From an uncultured Clostridia bacterium (GTDB lineage: Bacteria; Bacillota; Clostridia; UBA1381): 64,000 bases of DNA. Of the stretch, positions 35,592 to 45,158 are shown piece after piece. The notes beneath the pieces are model-generated. The model ran no database searches. It saw only the letters and a program-made list of their open reading frames with translations, and was not told the DNA's origin. A program made the position numbers and the translations under genes. The stretch covers positions 186,001 through 250,000 of the forward strand of contig CAKSSN010000002.1 of the NCBI GenBank assembly GCA_934489015.1, given 5' to 3'. Positions within the stretch are counted from its first letter, which is position 1. Each line of letters starts with the position of its first letter.

Positions 35592-38435
35592 TTACGGAGT
35601 CTCCAAAAAGTCGGTCAAAACTCTTCTGTTTTGAGCGGAGCTCCAGATATAGTACCTTATTTTGTAGTTTTCCGTCACATCGGACGGAACATTGAGCTCT
35701 GCGCTCAGGACTTCCTTTTCCTCGCCATTTAAAACTGTGCCCTCCGCATGAGCGTAGCCTGCCTGAAGAGCCGATTTTGTATCAACCAAAGCCGCGCCGA
35801 TAAAGTAGTTTTCGCTGTCCGCTCCGTCATAGTTTCTCATTTTTAATGAAAGCTTAACTGTTTTTCCGGCAGCTGCCGTAAGCGTTTTCACGGCTCTGCC
35901 CGTCTGCGCGTCTGTAAGCGTGCTTGAAAACTCCCATATTTTAGGCCTTGTTTTAAAGGCAGATGTATATGTTTTGTCAATATTATAACCGCCCGAACTG
36001 ATAATAGGCTTAACAACGACCTTGTAGCTTTTCTCATACTCAAGGCTTTTAGACGGCGTAACCGCCGCAACGGTTTTCCCGTTTTCCTCGCTTATTTTTA
36101 TCTCGGCAGGAACGGCGTTTCCGTCCTCATCCTCAATGAAAAGACTCTCGGGAATAATTGTTTCCTTATCCATTATATTGGTAAAGTAAACCTTAACGTC
36201 CGTGTCAAGAGAAACGTCGAGAGAATTGTTTGCGATAGAAATTTTCTCTACTCCCTCCTGCTCTATTTTTCTTACGCTTATTTCGTCAAGGTAATAATCC
36301 GATCCCTGCTCCTCAATTCTGTAGTCAGGGCTGAAGTAAACGTTGTCTAATCCCGAAACGCTCTGCGTAACCTCAATGCCGTTAAAGCTTGAAGTAACCT
36401 GCTTTCTTGTCATCTTATTAATGTAAGACGATTTTGCACCGGCAATTCTGTTTACTGTGTCTATAAGATATGTAAGCGTTATATACCCCTCTGCGTTCGG
36501 AGCATATGCAATGCCCTCTCCGGCAAAGCTCATGCTTCCGTTACCTAAACTGCCTGCCGCAGCGGCAACATTTTTCCCCTGTCTCGGAGTTCCGAAAGAG
36601 GTCATCCATCTGTAAGATGTGGTTTGTATAGGGAATTTCACCTTAAAGCTTATTTCATAAAGGCCTGCTCCGCCGTCTTCAAACGGGAAAGCAACGCCGC
36701 CTTTTAATTCCCACGCAAGACGCAGCGCCTTATTTCCGCTGCCGTCGTCAACCGCGCCGTAGCCGTCCTTTAAATACTGCTCATATTTTGTCGGAGCAAG
36801 CTGCGATAAATATTCGGCTCCATCGGTGTTTTCAAAATCCTCATAATAAATAAGGTTGTCATAGCCGGCATAAACCGTCATGTCTCCGGTTATGTTTGTG
36901 CCGTCAAAGCGCTCTTTAAGCTCGCTGTCTCTGAACCAGCCTATAAAGCTGAAGCCGCGCTTTTTGGTTGTCGGAAGAGAAGTAATATCCTCCAATGTAT
37001 ATATCGGCTCAACCTCTTCTCCGCCTTTTGTGTCAAAGGTTATCTTATGCTGCTTTGTCCACTTTGCGTATACGGTCATGTCTTCGGTAACACCGCTGCC
37101 GTCAAACACCGTTTCAAGCGCCTCATCTCTGTACCAGCCGTCGAAACGATAGCCGAGACGAACAGCTGTCGGCAGAGTTTTAAGGCTGCTTACCGCATAA
37201 GCAGGCTCAAGCGGCTCGCCGCCGTTTGTTTCAAACTCAATTTTCCATGCGTAATTCCATTTTGCATAAACAGTCATGTCACCCTCAACGCCGCTGCCGT
37301 CAAAGGCAATTTTATAATCCTCATCGAGATACCAGCCGTCAAACTCATATCTTTCCCTTGTCGGATCCGGCGGAAGCTCAACGGTGTCCGTTACTGTTTC
37401 GGCCGTTGTTTGTCCCGTGCCGCCTTTTAAGTCAAAGGTTACGGTGTGAACCTTAATCCATTTGGCGTAAACGGTCATGTTATCCTCAACACCGCTGCCG
37501 TCAAACTCCTCCGTTAATGTGCTGTCCCGGTACCAGCCGTCAAAGCGCCAACCGCCGTTTTTTGTAAGCTTTTTATCCGGCAGCGTTATAACATCATTTA
37601 ACGTTGAAATATCGTCTACAGTTTCATTTGCACCGTTTGTGTCGAACGAAACCGTTTTAAAATCGCTTTTTTCAAGCTCATACACATAAAAATCATCTAT
37701 CATAAAGCTTGCACCGTCGGTCATGCCGCTGCTTGACGCCTGAAAAGCTATAACCGAAAATGAAAACTTAACATTTCCGTCAGTGGAATAAAGAATTTCC
37801 GTCTTTTCCTTTCCGTCGTCACCCTCATAGCTTCTCGACACCGTTATAGCCATATTTGCCACGTTTGAGCAGTAATGTACCTGATATTTTATCTTAACCC
37901 ATTGCCCGAACAGGGGATCAAACTCCTTGTCGCCTATAGTCAGCTTATTATTGTGATACCCCATTTTAAGAGTGAAGTCAAAAATATCCGTCGGCGTCAT
38001 GAAATGGTTTGCATCCATGTTAAGCGGCTCGTCAATTTTATATCTGAAGCTGTATTCATACCATTTGTTGCTTGACGCATTTACAACATTACCCGGAACC
38101 TCTGTTCTTAAAATAGCTCCGACGCTTTTTCCGTTATCGGAAAGCTTTTTGTTTCCGTCCTCGCTGTCAAAGGTCAGCTTAAGCGCCTTGTTGCCTGCCG
38201 ACTCGTCAACAACCTCATATTTCCAGTCTTCCGGCGCAGCATAACGGCTGTCGTTCCACCTTACAGTGCTTTTTGACAGCCACTGCATTCTCTCGTGCGG
38301 AGCAGCTTTCCCGTCCTCAAAATTAACATCGTAAAAACCGGGATATGCAATCTTTGCGGCAAAAGCCGTAGATGGCAGCGCCGACGCTGCAAATGCAAGG
38401 CTTAAGAGCCCTGCAATCAGTTTGTTTTTCTTCAT
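35592..38435 (-). CDS. Secreted InlB-repeat (Listeria-Bacteroides repeat) protein 1
   Basis: About 947 residues from the ATG at 38435 (GGAGG, spacing ~10; the frame extends only to a TTG inside that ribosome site). Signal peptide ends near AFA. Order: a beta-sandwich of carbohydrate-binding type (~30-265), four InlB B/Flg_new repeats (~270-530; units end in FDGSGVEDNMTVYAKW), a second beta-sandwich (~540-740), a Big_5-like Ig domain (~745-835) and a final beta domain. No SLH, LPXTG or membrane anchor is seen. Probably binds the substrate or the cell surface. Paralogue of the next gene upstream. Confidence 0.82.
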   Translation of the reverse strand: MKKNKLIAGLLSLAFAASALPSTAFAAKIAYPGFYDVNFEDGKAAPHERMQWLSKSTVRWNDSRYAAPEDWKYEVVDESAGNKALKLTFDSEDGNKKLSDNGKSVGAILRTEVPGNVVNASSNKWYEYSFRYKIDEPLNMDANHFMTPTDIFDFTLKMGYHNNKLTIGDKEFDPLFGQWVKIKYQVHYCSNVANMAITVSRSYEGDDGKEKTEILYSTDGNVKFSFSVIAFQASSSGMTDGASFMIDDFYVYELEKSDFKTVSFDTNGANETVDDISTLNDVITLPDKKLTKNGGWRFDGWYRDSTLTEEFDGSGVEDNMTVYAKWIKVHTVTFDLKGGTGQTTAETVTDTVELPPDPTRERYEFDGWYLDEDYKIAFDGSGVEGDMTVYAKWNYAWKIEFETNGGEPLEPAYAVSSLKTLPTAVRLGYRFDGWYRDEALETVFDGSGVTEDMTVYAKWTKQHKITFDTKGGEEVEPIYTLEDITSLPTTKKRGFSFIGWFRDSELKERFDGTNITGDMTVYAGYDNLIYYEDFENTDGAEYLSQLAPTKYEQYLKDGYGAVDDGSGNKALRLAWELKGGVAFPFEDGGAGLYEISFKVKFPIQTTSYRWMTSFGTPRQGKNVAAAAGSLGNGSMSFAGEGIAYAPNAEGYITLTYLIDTVNRIAGAKSSYINKMTRKQVTSSFNGIEVTQSVSGLDNVYFSPDYRIEEQGSDYYLDEISVRKIEQEGVEKISIANNSLDVSLDTDVKVYFTNIMDKETIIPESLFIEDEDGNAVPAEIKISEENGKTVAAVTPSKSLEYEKSYKVVVKPIISSGGYNIDKTYTSAFKTRPKIWEFSSTLTDAQTGRAVKTLTAAAGKTVKLSLKMRNYDGADSENYFIGAALVDTKSALQAGYAHAEGTVLNGEEKEVLSAELNVPSDVTENYKIRYYIWSSAQNRRVLTDFLETP

Positions 38436-38468
38436 CTTTATTAATTCCTCCAAAAGCCTTTCGGGAGA

Positions 38469-38489
38469 GGGGAGAAAATTTTTCTCCCC
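38469..38489 (-). promoter_or_regulatory. Intercistronic palindrome between the two InlB-repeat genes
   Basis: GGGGAGAAAA (38469-38478) and TTTTCTCCCC (38480-38489) pair with almost no loop. It sits after the stop of the upstream paralogue and before the ribosome site of the downstream one; no clean T-run follows, so RNA stabilisation or partial termination are both possible. Confidence 0.55.
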
Positions 38490-38509
38490 CGCCCTTATGT
38501 TTTCAGCGT

Positions 38510-41389
38510 TTATTTTACGTCAACCTTAAATGCGAGAGGTTTAATTGTCTGAAGTGAATCAACGGTAATCATGCTTACCTTGTCGCTGTCCTCCGCATTC
38601 TGCGGAAGAGTAACCTCAAACTCCGGTGTTAATTCGCCCTCCACCGTCTGAGCCTGCATAACGCTGCAATCCTTTAAGCCGCTGCCCGAATATACTCCGA
38701 AAATCGGATAGCATGTGAGCGTGCTTTCGGTATTGTTTTTAAGCTCAACGCTGATTTTGATTGTTTTGCCGGCATATGCCTTTAAGCTTTCAACAGCATT
38801 TCCCTCGCTGTCCTTTACGCTAACAACCTTAGCTTCAAGAGCAAGACCTGCAACAGTGAAGCTCGATGTAAAGTCAGCTGCCATATTGTAGCAGAGGTTT
38901 TTAACGCCTGTTGTTACCTTTACGGTATATTCGCCCTTAAGGTCTAAGCGGTGAGCAAAGGTTATTGTTGCTTCCGTTTTACCCTCTGCGTTATCAACTG
39001 CGTTTACGCTGTAATACTGCTCGTCGAGAGCTTCGCTGCCCTTATAAACCTTAACCGTTGACTTATTGATTGTGCTTAAATCCATTCTGCTGTCAAAGTT
39101 TATTTTAATAGTCGGCTGCGGATCAACCTTAACGCTTCCGTCTGCCGGAGAAATTGCGGAAACTGTCGGATATGTCTGCCAAAGAGCATAAACCGTTGTA
39201 TCCTCCGTTACCCCTGCTCCGCTGAACTCCTGTGTGCAGCCTTCATCCGTGTACCAGCCGATAAAGCCGTAATTTTCTCTTGTCGGCTTCGGGAGCTCAA
39301 CCGAGCCGTACAAATCTGTATCAACCGTACTATCGGCAGTAACACCGTCATTATATTTAAAGGTTACCTTGTGAGTGTCGGCAAGTCTTACATAAATGTC
39401 GTCAATGTCCAAAACAGAGCCTACTGCCGGAGCGTAATACGGCGCAATTGTAATTCTGAAATTCTGTACATATGCAAGTTCTATGTTTTCAAGCTCATGA
39501 GCAATGTTAAATTCTTCGCCGTCGGTTTTTCTTCCCGAAACGAATACGCTTGCTTTTTTATCCGTAACATTGTATATTGCCTTAACGGTTACATATCCGT
39601 CAATATCATAGCCTATAAATCTATCCTCTGAAAGCTGCGTTGTTCCGATTACCGGATTACCCGTATCTGTTCCAATATTAAACAGATTGCAGCCTGCATA
39701 TTTTCCGTTAATAGAAAGCTGCGGTATAAATCTGCTTTCTTTTCCGGCTTTATATTTATATCCGACCTCATATGTACTTCCGTCTGAATTAAGAGCTACG
39801 GGAATATCAAAGCTAAGTATATTTGAACCTCTGAACGATGTATTTTCATCACCGATAAAGCTGTAGCGCATTACCTTGTTTCCCGTTTCATCAACCGTTA
39901 CCGCATTTTTAAAATATTCTGTATTGCTGGGCCGTATCGTATTTGCAATGTCAAGCCCCTCGTTATAGCTCTCTGCTTCAAAGCCTTCATTATACATTAA
40001 GCTGCTCCATCTTGCATAAAGAGTTATGTCACCCGTTACGGCTGATGTTACATCAAACGCATTTTTACATTCCTTATCAAGATACCAGCCTGCAAATGTA
40101 TACTGACCTCTGACAGGGTTTATATCCGTAAAGTCAATAATTCCCGTTGTTGTAACAGGGTCTATTGCATTTCCGCCGTTTGTGTCAAAGCTTACAGTGT
40201 GAAGCTTTTCCCACTTTGCGTAAACAGTAATATCCTCCGTTATGCCGGTTCCGTCAAAGGGCTGTGTAAAGTCTGCGTCCTTCCACCACGAAAGAACATA
40301 GCCCTCTTTTTCTATAACGGGAAGCTCTATTGAGCCTGTGCCTGTATACATAGGATCCTGCACTATATCGGGATCGTTTGTTTCAAATGTAACCTTTACG
40401 TTTTGGTTATACTTTGCGTAAACGGTTATGTTTTCCTCAACGCCTGTTCCGTCAAACGGCTCTGTAAGAGCTTCATCTCTGTACCAGCCCTCAAAGGTTG
40501 CACCATCCTTAGTCGGCGTTCCTGCCCATGCAAGATTTATTTTTCCTATAGCCGTCTGAACAGGGTCAACTGCGCTTCCGCCCTTTGTGTCAAAGGTAAC
40601 CTTTGTTAAATCGGCATTATCAAGGTAGCATGCGTAAATGTTGTCAACCATAAAGCTTGTGTCGTCTGTCATTCCGGCACTTGAGAGCTGCAAAGCAAGC
40701 TTTCCCATTGAAACCTGCCAATTTCCCATATCCTCAAACAAAGTTTCTGTTACTGTTTCGCCGCTATCATCTATATAATCTCTTGTGACCTTAACAGCCT
40801 GATTTGCTGTTCCGGAATAATTTCTTATCTGCCATTTTACATTAACCCATTTTCCGAATATCGGATCAAATGAATTATTTCCGACAACTATTTTGTTGTT
40901 TTGATATTTCATTCTAACTGCAAAACCGAATACATCGGTCATAGTCATAAAATAATCGGCGTTCATATTCAAAGGCTGATCTATTTTATAGCTAAAGCTG
41001 TATTCACACCATTTTGAATTTGGACTATAAAGATTACCGGGCATATCTGCCATGAGCAAAGCTCCGACCTTACCTCCGTTATCGGAAAGCGTTTTTGTTC
41101 CGCCCTCGCTGTCAAAAGTAAATTTAAGAGCCTTATTGCTGCCGCTTCCGTCATCGCAAACCTCATATGTCCAGTCCTCAGGAGCAAGTCTTGAACCGTC
41201 ATTCTGCCATCTGACAGTACGTGTTGAATTCAATCTGAATCTGTTACTGTCCGGAGCATTTACTTCTCCCGTTTCAAAATCCATATTATAAAATCCGTAC
41301 ATTACCGTTTTGGCCATAGCCTGCATCGGCAGCACCGACGCTGTCATTGCAAGACCCAAAAGCCCTGCAATAAGTTTATTTTTTCTCAT
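38510..41389 (-). CDS. Secreted InlB-repeat protein 2
   Basis: About 959 residues from the ATG at 41389, which has GAGGAGG at a good distance; an upstream in-frame start overlaps the previous gene's stop. Signal peptide (MRKNKLIAGLLGLAMTASVL... to AMA). Domain order: beta-sandwich (~30-280), InlB-type repeats (~280-480, e.g. VTFDTKGGSAVDPVQT and FDGTGVEENITVYAKY), second beta-sandwich (~490-690), another InlB repeat (~695-755), Ig-like Big_5 (~760-850) and a C-terminal beta domain. The N-terminal ~250 residues are clearly homologous to those of InlB protein 1. No anchor motif. Confidence 0.82.
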   Translation of the reverse strand: MRKNKLIAGLLGLAMTASVLPMQAMAKTVMYGFYNMDFETGEVNAPDSNRFRLNSTRTVRWQNDGSRLAPEDWTYEVCDDGSGSNKALKFTFDSEGGTKTLSDNGGKVGALLMADMPGNLYSPNSKWCEYSFSYKIDQPLNMNADYFMTMTDVFGFAVRMKYQNNKIVVGNNSFDPIFGKWVNVKWQIRNYSGTANQAVKVTRDYIDDSGETVTETLFEDMGNWQVSMGKLALQLSSAGMTDDTSFMVDNIYACYLDNADLTKVTFDTKGGSAVDPVQTAIGKINLAWAGTPTKDGATFEGWYRDEALTEPFDGTGVEENITVYAKYNQNVKVTFETNDPDIVQDPMYTGTGSIELPVIEKEGYVLSWWKDADFTQPFDGTGITEDITVYAKWEKLHTVSFDTNGGNAIDPVTTTGIIDFTDINPVRGQYTFAGWYLDKECKNAFDVTSAVTGDITLYARWSSLMYNEGFEAESYNEGLDIANTIRPSNTEYFKNAVTVDETGNKVMRYSFIGDENTSFRGSNILSFDIPVALNSDGSTYEVGYKYKAGKESRFIPQLSINGKYAGCNLFNIGTDTGNPVIGTTQLSEDRFIGYDIDGYVTVKAIYNVTDKKASVFVSGRKTDGEEFNIAHELENIELAYVQNFRITIAPYYAPAVGSVLDIDDIYVRLADTHKVTFKYNDGVTADSTVDTDLYGSVELPKPTRENYGFIGWYTDEGCTQEFSGAGVTEDTTVYALWQTYPTVSAISPADGSVKVDPQPTIKINFDSRMDLSTINKSTVKVYKGSEALDEQYYSVNAVDNAEGKTEATITFAHRLDLKGEYTVKVTTGVKNLCYNMAADFTSSFTVAGLALEAKVVSVKDSEGNAVESLKAYAGKTIKISVELKNNTESTLTCYPIFGVYSGSGLKDCSVMQAQTVEGELTPEFEVTLPQNAEDSDKVSMITVDSLQTIKPLAFKVDVK

Positions 41390-41409
41390 TTTCCAATTCC
41401 TCCTCATTT

Positions 41410-42888
41410 TCATTCATTATTTTTTAAAAGATATTCGTCTGCCTGCTTTGTAAGCTCCTGCCTGATTTTTTCAATTCCCGCCTCCTTGAGCTCTGTTTTT
41501 AAATCGCTCCAGTACGCAGACGGGTCTTCTGTTCCGTTTTCCATAACGGAGTATTTTCCGATTACCTCATTGCATTTTATTATCTCCTGCGTTATTTCCG
41601 ATGTGTCGGGATTGAAGCCTATAAGCTGTGACTTTTGAGCCGATTCGTTTATTTTCTTTGTTCTTTCCCAAATATCAGCGCCCTGACCCTCTTCGGTAAA
41701 GATTATAAACTGATTTCCGAAAATCCAGGTCTGATTTGAAAAGACATTTTCCGTTCTTTCAACAACATTATCCGATATTTTTTTATAGTTTTCTCCCTCT
41801 ATCCCGTATGTCAAAAGATTTAAAATTTCCGGCTCCGTATTAACAAGCTCCAAAAGCCGAACAGCCTCCTCCGGATGTTTCGAGGTAACGCTTATTCCGG
41901 TCATTGCTCCGCGAATTGCACCCGATGAAATATACGGCTTCGTAACCTGAACGGCGTAAACGTCGTTACCGGTCAAAAGCTTTCTCTGCCATTCAACGCC
42001 CGGCTTATAAGTTTCAAACCAAACTCCGTATTTCCCTGCGGCAAGATCCTCAGGGCTGTCCATTGCAACGGCGACATCGCCCCTTATATAGCCTTTTTTA
42101 TACCAGTCGTGCAGCGTTTTAACCGCTCTTTGCTTTTCGGCATTTTCCGCTATTGTTTCGGCACTTAGCTCTCCGTTTTCATTAACGAGCATAACTCCGC
42201 CTACGGAAAAGTCGACAAATCGGCTGCTGTCAAGAGAGCCGAAGCCGCTTGATCCCCAGTTAATTCTTATAGGGAACAAATCAGGCTCGTTTTCCTTTAA
42301 TATTTTCAAAAACGGCTCTATATCATATGTAGACCTCACGCCCGATAAATCAAAGCTATATTTGTCAGCAAGCTCACGGCTTATTACAAGAGCGGTTGAA
42401 GTCGCGCAAATCTGCTCATTCGGAACGGCATATATTTTGCCGTTTATCGTTGCACCCTGCCACAAATAGTCGGGCACGCTTTGCCTGAGCTTCGGCACTT
42501 TGCCAAGAAGCCCGTCAAGAGACAGAAGCTTATTGTCATAAACCCTTGCTTCATACGAATCGAGATAGCCCGTAAAACATAAATCTATTTTTTCTCCCGA
42601 TTCGATTTTAGCGTTTACACGCCTTGAATAATCAGATGTCTGCGGAATAAATTCAAATTTTAAATTCACTCCGAGCTTTTCCTCCGTTATCCTGTTAATC
42701 TGCTCTTCAACTCTGTCAAACCCGTCGCATCGCTCGCCCGGAACAACCCACGTAAGCTCTGCGCCGCCGCTCTTTTGCGGCACGCAGCCGACAGGCTCAA
42801 GAGCAAACGCCGCCAAAAGCGCTGACATTAATATTTTCCTGAACGTAATTTTTATCCCCCCTTTCATAAATAAAATTCCTCTTTTCAT
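41410..42888 (-). CDS. ABC sugar-binding lipoprotein B
   Basis: Family-1 solute-binding protein, ~490 residues. The ATG at 42888 (AAGGGGG upstream) or 42867 (AGAGGA upstream) is the likely start; the longer frame begins with TTG and encodes a Pro/Gly/Arg-rich stretch. The lipobox is unusual, Pro-Val-Gly-Cys, with proline where leucine is normal. Body features match protein A: LTWVVPG, IDLCFTGYLDSYEARVYDNKL, KIYAVPNEQ, and the SQLIGFNPDTSEITQEIIKC ending region. It lies six genes upstream of protein A; two InlB genes and the permeases lie between. Confidence 0.9.
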   Translation of the reverse strand: MKRGILFMKGGIKITFRKILMSALLAAFALEPVGCVPQKSGGAELTWVVPGERCDGFDRVEEQINRITEEKLGVNLKFEFIPQTSDYSRRVNAKIESGEKIDLCFTGYLDSYEARVYDNKLLSLDGLLGKVPKLRQSVPDYLWQGATINGKIYAVPNEQICATSTALVISRELADKYSFDLSGVRSTYDIEPFLKILKENEPDLFPIRINWGSSGFGSLDSSRFVDFSVGGVMLVNENGELSAETIAENAEKQRAVKTLHDWYKKGYIRGDVAVAMDSPEDLAAGKYGVWFETYKPGVEWQRKLLTGNDVYAVQVTKPYISSGAIRGAMTGISVTSKHPEEAVRLLELVNTEPEILNLLTYGIEGENYKKISDNVVERTENVFSNQTWIFGNQFIIFTEEGQGADIWERTKKINESAQKSQLIGFNPDTSEITQEIIKCNEVIGKYSVMENGTEDPSAYWSDLKTELKEAGIEKIRQELTKQADEYLLKNNE

Positions 42889-42977
42889 TTTTGTTTTTCC
42901 CCCTTCCCGTTTTTCGGCAGGCCTTCGGCCGCCGGGTGTATATTTAAGCTTTTTCAAATTAAGCGTTAAAAGCGCAT

Positions 42978-45137
42978 TTAAACAATTTTAACAAGCGTAA
43001 CAAGTTTTAGCTTTATACTCTCCTGCGACAAAAGCTCAAGCCGCATAACAGGTCTTTTTGCATAATCAACGCTGTAGCTTTTATATTCTGTCTTTTCCGG
43101 CTTCCAATTTATCGGCTCTGCATTTATATGCTCATCTGTGTACATATTAAGCAAAAACGCCGCGCGTGCAGGCCTTGTAAACTCAAACTCATCGGTTATT
43201 TCATACTCATACGGATTTTTCGATTTTATCGTGCGCACATTTTTCTTCACAATTGATTTATCCCAGACATTATTGTTATCGCTTACCCACTCGAAAACGC
43301 CGTTTTCATAGCGGCTGAGCTTCATAGCCGCGCTGTAGCCGTGCTGCGAATTTTGATTTATCATATAGCCGTCAATCACGGGAACTGCCATATTATGCGC
43401 CGCACTTGCCGAAATTTCATCGGCGCACGCTTCGTTATAGCCGCACATTCCGCGATCTATCAAAAGCGGCTCGCCGCCCAGATCAATCATAAAGCTTCCC
43501 TTATCTGCGTGACAATGAGAAAAGCTTTTCCCCGATATTGCGAAAATCTCAACATTTTCACGTTTTAAATATGTATAGCCGCAGTCGGCAAAACAATAAA
43601 ATTTATCACCCTTATCCTCTTTTTCCGTTATTTGCGGGTTCAGCCGCTCGCCGTATATCAGATAACCGAGATACCATCCCGCCGCAGGCGTTCCCTCCGG
43701 ATTATTTTTAACGCTTTCTCTGTAATACCTCTCCCATACGGGATTTTTCGTTGCCTGATACATAAACATACTTATATGCTTCGCAAAGCTGTATCTTCCC
43801 GTATCGCCGACCGTTCTGAAAACGTTGCTTCCTCCTGTCATCGCAAGCGCAAAATCACTCGTTTTGTCAAGAGCGCCGCCGATATACTCGTAAATGCTCT
43901 TTCCTCTGAAAGCCGCAAGCGCGCACGCCGTAAGGCAATACGACTCAATCGTATACGAATAATAGCCCAGCCCCTCAACCATTCCGCCGTCGGGCAAAAC
44001 TGTTCCCGAAAGCATTTCGCGAACGTCCGCTTCAATTTCTTCAAGCCTTTTTTCGTATCGCGGGAAACGCACCAAAAGCGCTATAAGTGCATATACATAG
44101 CCTGGTGAAAAAGCAAGCCCCTGATTCATATGATAAATATATTCCATTCTCTTAAAATCGCCGTCAAGTCTTGAAATGCCCTTATTAACAAGCGCTTCAT
44201 AAAGATAATTTCTTCCGTGCCACGTTAAAATACTTCCGCCGAACTCCAGAAACAAGCTTATCCCGAAGCTTGCATATGTTGCACGGAAAACTCTTCCGTT
44301 CCAGGTCACTCCGGCAGCAAGCTCCTTTTCATCCTGATACCACGTTTTAAAGCTTGCAAGCGACAGAGCATATCTCGCGGCCATTTTAAGCATTTGAATA
44401 TCCTTTTCTATAAAGCCGATAAAGGCAAGCGTCGACGCACCGGAGTAAAGCTGATCCGCTGCGCTTGTTATAACGTCCGCAATTTTTTTCTCCGGCTCCT
44501 CGCTCATATACGCTTTTGCAAATTCCTTTGTTTTTTCATATGTGGCGCTGAAAAAAGGATCCTTCATTTTTTCTCTCAGCTGCTCCGCACTCTGTGTAAA
44601 GCTTCCCGACAAAAGCCTTATTTCCGGATTTTCCTCAAAGCAGCCCTCCCAGTCGGGTATGGTATTTTCCCCCGAAATATATTCATCGTCGGGAAAGGCG
44701 GAGTCACTCACGCCTATATGAGTTACCATCGCTTCATACAAACTATCGCCCTCGTTTGAAAACTCCAGGCATATGCTCTCTATTTTCCTGTCCTTAAGTT
44801 TGCCGAAATACTCGTCCGTTTTTCCCGTTCCGACAGAATTTATTATTTCTTCACCGTTTATAAAAAGTTTAAGAGTTATGTAATCGGGAAGCTTTGCTTC
44901 AACATAAATCTCGTCAAAGCGCCCTGCGTCAAGACTGCATTTTCTCCTTGCCGTCACCTTTGTTCCGGGCTTTATTTTGAAATTTACGCTCATCCAGTAC
45001 TGCCGCGCCGCACCGTCGGGAGATACGGTATAGTTTTTAATCGTTTCATATTTATGATAATCGCGGTATGCCTCACCGCCGTCATAAAACGGCTCGATTA
45101 TCCCTCTTTTTCCGCTGCCTGTCAGTCTGATATACAT
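42978..45137 (-). CDS. Heparinase II/III-family lyase, cytoplasmic
   Basis: 719 residues, no signal peptide. An N-terminal region of unknown beta type (~1-165), an (alpha/alpha) toroid (~200-480) and the Hepar_II_III beta-sandwich (~500-719) with SFSHCHADKGSFMIDLGGEP (~543-562), LLIDRGMCGYNE and ASAAHNMAVPVID. Family members cleave uronate-containing glycans by beta-elimination (heparin, alginate, ulvan, exopolysaccharides). In Gram-positive pectin loci such proteins probably act on imported acidic oligomers; the actual uronate substrate is unknown. It is the first gene after the histidine kinase. Confidence 0.85.
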   Translation of the reverse strand: MYIRLTGSGKRGIIEPFYDGGEAYRDYHKYETIKNYTVSPDGAARQYWMSVNFKIKPGTKVTARRKCSLDAGRFDEIYVEAKLPDYITLKLFINGEEIINSVGTGKTDEYFGKLKDRKIESICLEFSNEGDSLYEAMVTHIGVSDSAFPDDEYISGENTIPDWEGCFEENPEIRLLSGSFTQSAEQLREKMKDPFFSATYEKTKEFAKAYMSEEPEKKIADVITSAADQLYSGASTLAFIGFIEKDIQMLKMAARYALSLASFKTWYQDEKELAAGVTWNGRVFRATYASFGISLFLEFGGSILTWHGRNYLYEALVNKGISRLDGDFKRMEYIYHMNQGLAFSPGYVYALIALLVRFPRYEKRLEEIEADVREMLSGTVLPDGGMVEGLGYYSYTIESYCLTACALAAFRGKSIYEYIGGALDKTSDFALAMTGGSNVFRTVGDTGRYSFAKHISMFMYQATKNPVWERYYRESVKNNPEGTPAAGWYLGYLIYGERLNPQITEKEDKGDKFYCFADCGYTYLKRENVEIFAISGKSFSHCHADKGSFMIDLGGEPLLIDRGMCGYNEACADEISASAAHNMAVPVIDGYMINQNSQHGYSAAMKLSRYENGVFEWVSDNNNVWDKSIVKKNVRTIKSKNPYEYEITDEFEFTRPARAAFLLNMYTDEHINAEPINWKPEKTEYKSYSVDYAKRPVMRLELLSQESIKLKLVTLVKIV

Positions 45138-45158
45138 TTTATCCGTCCCCTCAAAATA

